11,625 nt of DNA from Bacteroidetes bacterium QH_10_64_19. GTDB taxonomy: Bacteria; Bacteroidota; Rhodothermia; Rhodothermales; Salinibacteraceae. The notes beneath the pieces were generated by a model. That model saw nothing but the letters and a program-made list of their open reading frames with translations. It was not told the DNA's origin and searched no databases. The stretch covers positions 1 to 11,625 of the forward strand of contig PXSY01000230.1 in the NCBI GenBank assembly GCA_003023125.1. Direction: 5' to 3'. Every line of letters starts with the position of its first letter. Position 1 is the first letter of the stretch. The position numbers and the translations under genes were made by a program. Positions 5,497-11,625 of this stretch are shown piece after piece.

Positions 5497-7695
5497 TTAC
5501 TCGGACGCCCCGTCGATCGCGAAGAGGTCTTCTTCTATGTCGGGATTGATCGTGACCGACGAGAACGTGATCGTCGATGCCTTCGAGCCGTCCTGGTAGG
5601 TCACGGACGTATGGGGGATGGCAATGCCCGACACCGTCTTGTAGTCCTTGTAGACATCCATCGACTCTTTCGGGCCCTGCCGGGTCTGCGCAGTGTACGT
5701 CATACGCCGCGGGCGCATCGTGTCCGGATCGAGGAGAAGCGTGTACGCGTCCCCGGCCGGCGGTCGCACCTCCACGGCCGTATAGTCCGTCCCCTCCACG
5801 GTCTCCGTGCCCTGATGCACGGCCGTCAGTCCCTCGGCGTCGAGGTTCGTCACAAGGTACGTCATGTCGCGCCACATCCGGCTCTTGAATTGTTTCATCT
5901 GAGAGGACGGCATTTGCTTCGTGCCCCGGGGCGACTGCAGCTGGCCCTGGTCCCCGTTGATGACGATGGTCACTTCCCCCATCGGGGTCCCCCGCACGAT
6001 GCGGTATTTGTCCGGCATCTGACGGGTCACGGTGAGGTCGAGCGTGATGTCTTTCCCGCCTGCGCTGGCGTCCTGCTGCCCCTCTACCTGCATGGCCTCA
6101 ATGTCGCCGTACGCGTCGCCCCCCAGTTCCGCCTTCACGGCCCGCAGGGCCTCCATGCCTTTCGCCTTCGCGTCGTCGGACGCGGCCCTCTCGTCCTCGT
6201 CTCCCGGCGGGCTCGTTGGGATCGAGATGTCAATCTCGTTGACGGAGCCGCCCTCCGTCAGACTGGACAAGTCCTGGCTAAAGTCCTCCTGGTTGCCCAC
6301 CACCAGAATGTGCGATTCGTCGGGATTGAGGTACTGCTTGGAGACCGACAGCACATCGTCGGTCGTGACCTCTTCGATCGCGTCGCGCGTCTGCTGGAGG
6401 AAGTCGGCGGGGTAGTCGTAGTACTCGTAGGTCATGCGCCGACTCAGGATTTCCCGCTCTGTGTCAAAGTTGAACACGAACGAATTCAGGTAGCTGTCCT
6501 TGGCGAGGCCGAGTTCCTCCTGCGTCGGCGCCTCCTGTTTCATGCGCTCCACCTCCGTCATCACGGCGTTCGTGGCCTCGACGGTGCTGGGGCTTTTCGA
6601 AAAGACCCCCGCGAAGAAGCGCCCGGGCCGATCGTATCCCGTCGAGTAGTTGCCGAAGACCCTGTAGGCCAGCCCCTTCTCTTTTCGGACCTGCTGGAAC
6701 AGGCGCCCCGAAAAGCCGCCGCTGAGCACCTCGTTCATAAGGGTGACGGCGGCGTAGTCGTCGCTGCGGCGGGTGATCTCGCCCGGATGGCCCATGTAGA
6801 TGGTGCTCTGGTTGACGTCACCCTTCTGGACGAAGTTGACCGAGGACTCGCGTTCCGCGTCCGGGGTCGGGGGGGTTGGGGACTCTGCGTCCTCGGGCGC
6901 CGACCAGTCCCCAAACTGCTCGCGAATCTTCTGCTCCATCTCCTGTGCCTCGAAGTCGCCCCAGACGCTGAGGAGGACGTTACTGGGCTGTACGAACCGG
7001 TCGTGGAACTCGGTCAGGTCCTGCCGCTCGATTCGATCGATGGTATAGTATTCGGCGGTTCGGGCGTACGGACTGTCCTCCCCGTAGAGAATCTTGTCGA
7101 ACTCGCGGGAGGCAATCTGACGCGCATTGTCGTTGCGGCGCGAGATTGCGGACTTCTGCCGGCTCTTCGCCTGCTGGAGTTTCTCCTCGGCAAAGGCCGG
7201 CTGCCGGAGCACGTCCGCAAAAATGGGGAGCACTGTATCCACGTTCTCGGCGAGCGTCGACATGTAGGCGGAGCCGGAGGTTTCGCCGATGCTCGTCTCG
7301 ACGGTGGCGCCTAGATTTTCGAGCACCGTGTTCAGACTGTCGGGGGACATGGAGGCCGTGCCGCCACTGCGCATGACCTGCCCGGTCACGGCGGCGAGGC
7401 CCCGTTTCTCGTGGGGCTCGTACACGGATCCGCCGCTGATGCGGGCCGTGGCGTCGATCGTGGGCAGCTCGTGGTCTTCCAGAAGAAACACGGTCATGCC
7501 GTTGTCGAGCTCCACACGCTCCGGCTCCGGAACGTCAAAGTCGGGCAGGTCCGGATATGTCAACGCGGACACGTCGTAGTCGGCCGTCTGGATCTCGGCC
7601 TCCTGTGCCACCGCCGGAGGGGCGGGCAGGACAACGGCGAGCACGAGCGCGATGAGGGAGGACGTGAGCACACGACGGGCAAGAGAACAAGTCAT
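5497..7695 (-). CDS. Exported M16-family protein lacking the zinc motif, with extra C-terminal domain
   Basis: A 732-residue protein with a signal peptide (basic MTCSLARR, hydrophobic to about residue 25, likely cleavage after AVA at 30). Residues 59-490 are a two-lobed M16B peptidase unit. At the place of the zinc motif HxxEH it has AAVTGQVMRSGG (101-112), so it should not bind zinc. It keeps the C-lobe motif GGFSGRLFQQVRKEKGLAY (326-344) with R337 and Y344 spaced as in the substrate-binding Arg/Tyr pair of M16 enzymes. A Pro/Asp/Glu linker near 494-506 leads to a beta-rich domain (about 515-732) resembling LolA-type lipoprotein-carrier folds; this likeness is an impression, not an alignment. 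It is the second gene of an operon, 63 bp after the zinc-bearing partner, so a heterodimer is likely. In-frame starts at ATG 7731 or TTG 7740 would lengthen the signal peptide's N-region and are less likely. Confidence 0.85.
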   Translation of the reverse strand: MTCSLARRVLTSSLIALVLAVVLPAPPAVAQEAEIQTADYDVSALTYPDLPDFDVPEPERVELDNGMTVFLLEDHELPTIDATARISGGSVYEPHEKRGLAAVTGQVMRSGGTASMSPDSLNTVLENLGATVETSIGETSGSAYMSTLAENVDTVLPIFADVLRQPAFAEEKLQQAKSRQKSAISRRNDNARQIASREFDKILYGEDSPYARTAEYYTIDRIERQDLTEFHDRFVQPSNVLLSVWGDFEAQEMEQKIREQFGDWSAPEDAESPTPPTPDAERESSVNFVQKGDVNQSTIYMGHPGEITRRSDDYAAVTLMNEVLSGGFSGRLFQQVRKEKGLAYRVFGNYSTGYDRPGRFFAGVFSKSPSTVEATNAVMTEVERMKQEAPTQEELGLAKDSYLNSFVFNFDTEREILSRRMTYEYYDYPADFLQQTRDAIEEVTTDDVLSVSKQYLNPDESHILVVGNQEDFSQDLSSLTEGGSVNEIDISIPTSPPGDEDERAASDDAKAKGMEALRAVKAELGGDAYGDIEAMQVEGQQDASAGGKDITLDLTVTRQMPDKYRIVRGTPMGEVTIVINGDQGQLQSPRGTKQMPSSQMKQFKSRMWRDMTYLVTNLDAEGLTAVHQGTETVEGTDYTAVEVRPPAGDAYTLLLDPDTMRPRRMTYTAQTRQGPKESMDVYKDYKTVSGIAIPHTSVTYQDGSKASTITFSSVTINPDIEEDLFAIDGASE

Positions 7696-7758
7696 CACAG
7701 AAGGGGGTCGGTTCCAATTGATGTTGGACATGCGAGCCAAGGAATTTGAGCACCTGGA

Positions 7759-9324
7759 CTACTCAGTCGACGCGGTGGGTGCGCCGTCCTCCTCGGCCGT
7801 TTTGATCATGGCGACCGTGCGGTTGTCGCGCGTGAACGTCTCCTGGGCCACGCGCTGCACATCGTCCGCCGTCACGGCCCGAATCTCAGCGAGGTCGTCG
7901 AAGATGGACCGCCAATCGCCCATTAGGGCCTCATTTTCGGCAAACTGGAGGGCGAGATTGAGGTTGGAGTCGAGCTGACTGATGAGGCTCTCCCGCGCCC
8001 GGGTCTTCGCGCGCTCCAGCTCTTCCTGGGTGATGCCCTCTTCCTTGATCGCTTCCAGCTCGTCGTACACGATGTGCTCCATGCTGTCCGGCGACACGCC
8101 CCGGCTCGGAAACCCAAAGATTCCGAAGAGGGACTCGTGCTTGCTTCCAGGAAAGCTCGGAATGGCCTGGACCTGGAGCGCCGTCTCCTCTTCGACGAGC
8201 CGTTTGTGCAAGCGACTCGTGCGGCCCCCCGAGAGCACATCTTGAAGAACGTTGTACACCGGATCGTCCGGGCTGTACATATTTCCGCGGTGGTACCCCA
8301 CCAGCAGCACGGGCTGGCTCTGCTCACGGACTACGACCCGGCGTTCGCCGAGCTGCTCCGGCTCTTCTGTTCGCACTGGCAGCGGCTCTTCGCCCTCGGG
8401 TAGCCGGCCGAGGTACTCCCGCGCAAGGTCTTCGATGCGATCGGGGTCAACGTCGCCTGCCACCCCCACAGTCAGGTTGCTGGCGTTGTAGTATGTCTCA
8501 AAGAACTGCTTGGCGTCGGTTCGCGAGAGGGTCTGGAGATCCGACATATGCCCAATGGTGGGATTGCCGTAGGGGTGCGCCTTGAACGCCGTGGTCAGAA
8601 ACTCCTCGATGAGGCGCCCCACCGGATTCGACTCGGTGCGCTGCCGACGCTCCTCCATCACCACGTCCCGCTCAGTGTAGAATTCGCGGAGGACAGGATT
8701 CATAAACCGATCGGCCTCCAGGGCAAAGAACAACTCCGCCTTGTTGGCCGGGAGGCTGTAGCGGTAGATGGTGGCGTCCGACGACGTGCTCGCATTGAGG
8801 TCGCTCACGCCGTTTCGCTCCAGGATGTTTTCAAACTCGCCGTCCTCGATGTGCGACTCGGCCTCCTCCTGGGCGTTCTGGAATTGCTGTTCCAGCTCTT
8901 GGAGACGAGCCGAGTCGGCCTGCGGCCCCTTCATTCGCTCGCGGCGGAGTTGGAGGTAACTGTCCTCTTGCCGCTGCAGGGCGTCCATCTCTGCGCTAAT
9001 GTCCTGGGTCCCAATCGTGGTGGTCCCCTTGAACGCCATGTGTTCGAACATGTGGGCAATGCCGGTCTTCCCCTCCGGCTCGTTCACAGACCCCACATCG
9101 GCGTACGTCGCAAAGGAGGCCACCGGCGCGTCGTGGCGCTCCACCACCACGACCGTAAGGCCATTCTCGAGGGTGAACGTGGTGGTTTTTTCCTCAAATG
9201 CGGCCTGCACGTCGTCCTGTGCGTGTCCCACGGAGGCGGCGCCCAGCAGGAGCAAAATGACCGTTCCGAGGATTCGTCGCACGAGAGACCGCGCCGCTTG
9301 AGATGAACAAAAGGACATGGGCAT
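7759..9324 (-). CDS. Exported M16B zinc metallopeptidase (catalytic subunit)
   Basis: A 521-residue protein with a signal peptide (basic start, hydrophobic 19-30, likely cleavage after GHA at 35), so it acts in the periplasm or outside. The inverted zinc motif HMFEH (91-95) is complete: H91 and H95 bind zinc and E94 is the catalytic base. The third ligand should come from the glutamate cluster in YTERDVVMEERRQR (216-229). Between them lies a charged helical insert, about 110-165, probably a coiled coil and known in one branch of bacterial M16 enzymes. In the C-lobe, SGGRTSRLHKRLVEEETALQ (365-384) lacks the Arg/Tyr pair found in the partner: aligned positions are V and Q. It is first in a two-gene operon with that partner, which suggests one two-chain peptidase. 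ATG 9318, two codons later, is an equally good start. Confidence 0.88.
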   Translation of the reverse strand: MPMSFCSSQAARSLVRRILGTVILLLLGAASVGHAQDDVQAAFEEKTTTFTLENGLTVVVVERHDAPVASFATYADVGSVNEPEGKTGIAHMFEHMAFKGTTTIGTQDISAEMDALQRQEDSYLQLRRERMKGPQADSARLQELEQQFQNAQEEAESHIEDGEFENILERNGVSDLNASTSSDATIYRYSLPANKAELFFALEADRFMNPVLREFYTERDVVMEERRQRTESNPVGRLIEEFLTTAFKAHPYGNPTIGHMSDLQTLSRTDAKQFFETYYNASNLTVGVAGDVDPDRIEDLAREYLGRLPEGEEPLPVRTEEPEQLGERRVVVREQSQPVLLVGYHRGNMYSPDDPVYNVLQDVLSGGRTSRLHKRLVEEETALQVQAIPSFPGSKHESLFGIFGFPSRGVSPDSMEHIVYDELEAIKEEGITQEELERAKTRARESLISQLDSNLNLALQFAENEALMGDWRSIFDDLAEIRAVTADDVQRVAQETFTRDNRTVAMIKTAEEDGAPTASTE

Positions 9325-9325
9325 C

Positions 9326-9351
9326 AGAGACCGTTGGTGGTAGAGACCGTT
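9326..9351. repeat. 10-bp direct repeat just upstream of the M16 start
   Basis: AGAGACCGTT occurs at 9326-9335 and 9342-9351, a spacing of 16 bp. On the minus strand the copies read AACGGTCTCT and lie in the presumed leader between the promoter candidate (9373-9399) and the ATG at 9324. The nearer copy ends two bases before the start codon. It could be a protein- or RNA-binding site controlling the peptidase operon. Confidence 0.5.
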
Positions 9352-9372
9352 TGCTCTCGTGGCCGATAGTTT

Positions 9373-9399
9373 ATTGTAGCAAGACACAAAAAGAAACAA
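9373..9399 (-). promoter_or_regulatory. Promoter candidate for the M16 operon
   Basis: On the minus strand TTGTTT (9399-9394) is followed by TACAAT (9378-9373) in a locally AT-rich stretch. Eighteen bases separate TTG from TA, close to the roughly 19 of Bacteroidota sigma-factor promoters, though the -7 box matches the TAnnTTTG consensus only partly. A start near 9366 would give a leader of about 40 bases before the ATG at 9324. Confidence 0.4.
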
Positions 9400-9416
9400 G
9401 CCGCCTGCTCCTTCGA

Positions 9417-9431
9417 CTGATTTTACATCAG
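9417..9431. promoter_or_regulatory. Small perfect inverted repeat in the divergent control region
   Basis: CTGAT, spacer TTTAC, ATCAG forms a perfect 15-bp inverted repeat upstream of the minus-strand promoter candidate and about 70 bp before the DUF493 start. Its position between two divergent genes fits an operator half-site pair, but there is no proof of a regulator. Confidence 0.25.
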
Positions 9432-9442
9432 CGGAACGAACC

Positions 9443-9463
9443 GATCCCCGAACGACGGGGGTC
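9443..9463 (+). promoter_or_regulatory. Stable hairpin upstream of the DUF493 gene
   Basis: GATCCCCG (9443-9450) pairs with CGGGGGTC (9456-9463) over the loop AACGA: eight base pairs including one G-T pair, which favours an RNA hairpin on the plus strand. No T-tract follows, so it is not a terminator. It ends 35 bases before the ATG and may be a leader structure, or an operator if transcription starts further downstream. Confidence 0.35.
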
Positions 9464-9498
9464 TCGATCTGTACGAGGGTTGCTGTACTCTAAATAAT

Positions 9499-9804
9499 AT
9501 GCACGGTGCGATGCAGTTCATTAATCAACCCGAGGCCGAAGACGACGACGCGTGGTGGGACCGCTTTGAAGACTTACTTGACGACCAGAACGACTGGCCC
9601 ACGCAGTACACCTTCAAGTTCATTGCCCCAGCGTCCCAACTCGACGAGTTGAAAGCCGTCTTCGGCGACCATCCGGTCCGGGTGCGCGAGTCCAGCAAGG
9701 GGAACTACAAGAGCGTAACGGCCCACCTCCAGATGTCATCGAGCGAGGACGTCGTTGAGGTGTACGAGGAGGCCTCCGGGATCGAGGACGTCATCGCGCT
9801 GTGA
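9499..9804 (+). CDS. DUF493 family protein (YbeD-like)
   Basis: A 101-residue acidic protein. The stretch WPTQYTFKFIAPASQLDELK (residues 33-52), then VRESSKGNYKSVTAHLQM (61-78) and a C-terminal helix ending GIEDVIAL, matches the DUF493 pattern of small ferredoxin-like (ACT-like) proteins represented by E. coli YbeD. In Bacteroidota these proteins are close to 95-100 residues, so the length is normal. Residues 12-31, before the core, are dominated by Asp and Glu, as expected in a halophile. The family's molecular role is unsettled; the fold suggests small-molecule or protein binding and it is not an enzyme by motif. It stands alone, divergent from the M16 operon. TAAATAAT immediately precedes ATG 9499; if that is a -10 box, the start would be ATG 9511, four codons later. 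Confidence 0.82.
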   Translation: MHGAMQFINQPEAEDDDAWWDRFEDLLDDQNDWPTQYTFKFIAPASQLDELKAVFGDHPVRVRESSKGNYKSVTAHLQMSSSEDVVEVYEEASGIEDVIAL

Positions 9805-9856
9805 CGTATTGCGTAGTTCATGTCTTGTATTTTGCGTCGTCGTCACGCCGTGCGAA

Positions 9857-10100
9857 ATGCACTCCGGAGATTCACCTCTTGTCCCACGACGGCAGCCCTC
9901 CCCGAACGCGGCCCCATCCCTGATTCGTAGGTTCTTTGTCCCATTCTTCTGCCTGGCCCTCCTCCAGACAGGCTGCTCAGACGATCTGACCTAGCGGGCG
10001 GTCGAGCGGCGCATAATCGCCTCCGACTACCCGAACGTGCCGTCCACTTCAACGGACTCGCTCGCCGAGCACCTATCGGACGATGCCGAACGTTCTCACG
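9857..10100 (+). pseudogene. Decayed or truncated lipoprotein gene
   Basis: From ATG 9857 an open frame of 45 codons encodes a lipoprotein-type signal sequence: two arginines, a hydrophobic run FFVPFFCLALL, then QTGC and the residues SDDLT before TAG at 9992-9994. Cysteine followed by Ser-Asp-Asp is typical of Bacteroidota lipoproteins. After the stop the same frame continues open with high third-position GC and plausible composition (for example IIASDYPNVPSTSTDSLAEH). It then runs without a stop into the next gene, so the rest is missing or frame-shifted. The 3' boundary given here is approximate. I read this as a lipoprotein gene broken by a nonsense codon; a genuine very short lipopeptide gene is the alternative. 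Elsewhere in the 350-bp gap 9805-10154 I see only a weak promoter-like TTG (9809-9811) / TATTTTG (9828-9834). Confidence 0.4.
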
Positions 10101-10154
10101 CATCGGTGATACCACGCCCACTCCTTCTGCTCCTCCGTTTGTCCCCATTCTCCC

Positions 10155-11291
10155 ATGCGCTACGACGCCGTCGTCATTGGTGGAGGGCTTGCCGGATGCA
10201 GCACAGCCCTTCAGTTGGCCCGTCGGGGCCACGAGGTTCTTCTCGCTGAGCAGTCCACCTATCCCCGCCACAAACTCTGCGGAGAGTTTTTGTCGCCAGA
10301 GGCGCAGGCGTCCTTCCGGCGGCTCGGTGTCCTCGAGGCGGTGCACGAGGCCGGCGCCGCCCCCATCAATCAGACGGTGCTCACCGCCCCCGATGGCACG
10401 CGGAGCGACCACTCGCTTCCCGACACAGCGCTGGGGCTGAGCCGCTACCAGCTCGACCGCCTTCTCTTCCATCGGGCCTGTGCGGCGGGCGCTGACGGAC
10501 GGCCCGGCACGAGAGTCGATTCGGTCGACGGCACCCTTGAGGACGGCTTCACCGTCACGGCCGGCGGAGACACGGTGGAGGCGCGCCTCGTGCTGGGCGC
10601 CTACGGGCGCCGCGGTCGCCTGGACCGGACGCTCGATCGCCCCTTCCTAGATCAGCAGACGCCCTACGTGGGCTTCAAGGCCCACTTTGCGGGGCCGGCC
10701 GCCTCCCCCCTCCAGAACACGATCGAGCTGCACAGCGCGCCCGGCGGCTACTGTGGCCTCTCGCCGGTGGAGGACGGTCGAATCAACGTGTGCTGGATTG
10801 GCCACACCGACGCGCTCACGGACGCTGGAGGCACCCCTCAAGCAATGCTGGACGAGCAGCTTCGGCAGAACCCGGTTCTGGACGACCGGCTCCAGGGGCT
10901 CACCCGTGTCAGCGACCAGTTTGAGGCGGTCAGCCAGGTGCCGCTGATGCCGAAGTCGCGATTCGCGGGCGGCGTCTGCATGATCGGCGATTCGGCGGGG
11001 ATGATCGCGCCGCTCTGTGGGGACGGGATGGCCATGGCCCTCCGCACGGCGGACCTGGTCACCCCGTTGGCGGCGGCCTATCTGGACGACCGGCGCTCGG
11101 CCCCCGCATTTCGGCGTGCGTACCGCCGGGAATGGACGGACCGGTTCGGCCACCGCATGCGACTCGGACGGTGGATCCACGCGGCGGCGTTTCGGCGCGG
11201 CGCGGCGCGGCTGGTGGTGCAGAGTTGCCGCCTGCTCCCCCCGCTCGCCCGGTGGCTCATCCGCACGACACGGGGCCGCGCTTCTGCTTAG
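10155..11291 (+). CDS. NAD(P)/FAD-dependent oxidoreductase, geranylgeranyl-reductase-like
   Basis: A 378-residue flavoprotein of the p-hydroxybenzoate-hydroxylase / geranylgeranyl reductase superfamily. The N terminus is the FAD Rossmann motif, VVIGGGLAG (6-14), with an acidic residue at E32 for the ribose. KLCGEFLSP (40-48) is the second marker of the reductase-like group. LVLGAYGRRGRLDR (145-158) stands where relatives have a GADG motif. The second FAD motif is MIGDSAGMIAPLCGDGMAMA (276-295). Length and order are normal. Relatives reduce isoprenoid chains or modify polyketides and quinones; in some genomes they lie beside type III polyketide synthase genes, but nothing of the kind is next to it here, so the substrate is open. 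The C-terminal 50 residues are Arg-rich and partly hydrophobic, perhaps for membrane contact. ATG 10155 gives the Rossmann strand at residue 3; no ribosome-binding site is seen. Confidence 0.85.
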   Translation: MRYDAVVIGGGLAGCSTALQLARRGHEVLLAEQSTYPRHKLCGEFLSPEAQASFRRLGVLEAVHEAGAAPINQTVLTAPDGTRSDHSLPDTALGLSRYQLDRLLFHRACAAGADGRPGTRVDSVDGTLEDGFTVTAGGDTVEARLVLGAYGRRGRLDRTLDRPFLDQQTPYVGFKAHFAGPAASPLQNTIELHSAPGGYCGLSPVEDGRINVCWIGHTDALTDAGGTPQAMLDEQLRQNPVLDDRLQGLTRVSDQFEAVSQVPLMPKSRFAGGVCMIGDSAGMIAPLCGDGMAMALRTADLVTPLAAAYLDDRRSAPAFRRAYRREWTDRFGHRMRLGRWIHAAAFRRGAARLVVQSCRLLPPLARWLIRTTRGRASA

Positions 11292-11591
11292 AGCGATCAC
11301 GTGCAAAAAATTTCCTGTGCGGTCGGAGGCCCGCCCGCTGCTGATCAATAAAACAGCCCGGAGGGCGTGGGAGAGAGCATGAGCACATTGCCGTCACCGA
11401 TCAGACAGCGGTCGGCGGTCCGCGGCCCACGGTCGTTCCGGTTGAGACCCCTGCTGCCCTCCCCTGCGAATTTCCATCCCCCCCTCGAATCTACCTCCCT
11501 CACGTTCCCAGCATCCACGCCTCCACGCGTCCATCCCTCCAAACCTCCACGCTTCCACACATCCAGACCTATTTTATCCCCCCGCCGCGCA
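11292..11591. other. Intergenic gap holding a repeat array
   Basis: 300 bp without a supported gene. A short A/T run (about 11304-11313) follows the oxidoreductase stop but has no clear hairpin before it. A tiny stem, GCCC/GGGC at 11356-11366, would precede a T-rich tract on the minus strand. The middle is pyrimidine-rich on the plus strand and leads into the 8-bp-period array at 11510-11565. Confidence 0.5.
11510..11565 (-). repeat. 8-bp tandem repeat array, seven units (TGGANNNN)
   Basis: On the minus strand seven consecutive 8-mers all start with TGGA: TGGATGTG, TGGAAGCG, TGGAGGTT, TGGAGGGA, TGGACGCG, TGGAGGCG and TGGATGCT. The period is exactly eight with no slip. Units two to five, with the last four bases of unit one, correspond to the array at 429-464 on the plus strand. 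The array ends 26 bp before a possible start codon at 11592. Confidence 0.85.
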
Positions 11592-11625
11592 ATGACCCTT
11601 GACAATGGTGAACACGCCGCGGTCG
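11592..11625 (+). CDS. Possible start of an unidentified gene, cut by the window end
   Basis: ATG at 11592 opens a frame (MTLDNGEHAAV) that has no stop before the window ends, only 11 codons later. An AT-rich TATTTTAT upstream (11570-11577) could be part of a promoter. The frame is too short to identify. It is listed because the repeat array and AT-rich patch before it look like the end of an intergenic region; it could equally be chance. Confidence 0.3.
   Translation, partial: MTLDNGEHAAV

Noticed and set aside
5357..5875. Upstream extension of the lyase frame by 173 codons
   Set aside because: The extension is antisense to the M16 gene, crosses its terminator, and adds no lyase sequence; the family begins a few residues before DVGPRDG.
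5404..7314. 636-codon plus-strand open frame
   Set aside because: It is antisense to the exported M16 protein, has no recognisable domain, and reads like the shadow of high third-position GC. The minus-strand frame has signal peptide, M16 motifs and a terminator.
8548..9306. 252-codon plus-strand open frame
   Set aside because: It lies opposite the zinc peptidase gene, including its HxxEH region, and has no independent support.
11510..11565. CRISPR-like array
   Set aside because: The unit is eight bases with no spacers, and there is no cas gene in the window.
11345..11605. 86-codon minus-strand ORF through the right-hand repeat array
   Set aside because: Much of its N-terminal part is a translation of the 8-bp repeat and its middle is Gly/Arg-rich; no domain is seen. 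Its end near a small stem with a T-rich tail (11356-11366) is suggestive but the stem is only four base pairs.

Overview
The window looks like a chromosomal segment of a GC-rich, probably halophilic member of the Rhodothermota/Bacteroidota, most like Salinibacter or a relative. Four things point there: a GldF/GldG/DUF4340 gene set; a DUF493 protein of the Bacteroidota type; strongly acidic proteins, such as the Asp/Glu-rich start of the DUF493 protein; and the lack of a recognisable Shine-Dalgarno sequence before any start. This assignment is inferred from protein features alone.

Layout. (1) Positions 2-3236, plus strand: the 3' end of an ABC-2 permease (GldF-like), a GldG-like auxiliary protein with two membrane anchors, and a DUF4340 protein. 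They look like one operon, and the ATPase gene is presumably left of the window. (2) 3529-4371, plus: an LpxH-type metallophosphoesterase, preceded by a 292-bp gap with two mutually exclusive hairpins. (3) 4427-5356, minus: an HMG-CoA lyase family enzyme converging on the phosphoesterase gene, with a hairpin between the two stops. (4) 5497-9324, minus: two exported M16 metallopeptidase-family proteins in an operon that ends in a strong intrinsic terminator. The first carries the zinc motif. The second lacks it but keeps the Arg/Tyr substrate-binding pair and has an extra C-terminal domain. (5) 9325-9498: a divergent control region with a minus-strand promoter candidate, a direct repeat and two inverted repeats. 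(6) 9499-9804, plus: a DUF493 protein. (7) 9857-10100, plus: what appears to be a decayed lipoprotein gene. (8) 10155-11291, plus: a FAD-dependent oxidoreductase of the geranylgeranyl-reductase-like group. (9) 11292-11625: a gap with an 8-bp-period repeat array, then a possible gene start cut by the window end.

Most genes are envelope-related (ABC module, lipid-A-type phosphoesterase, exported peptidase pair, lipoprotein remnant), mixed with single metabolic enzymes. I see no phage, transposon, CRISPR, tRNA or rRNA gene. The signals that go beyond ordinary annotation are the homologous 8-bp-period arrays near both ends of the window, the split of active-site parts between the two M16 proteins, and the lipoprotein gene that stops six residues after its lipid-attachment cysteine.
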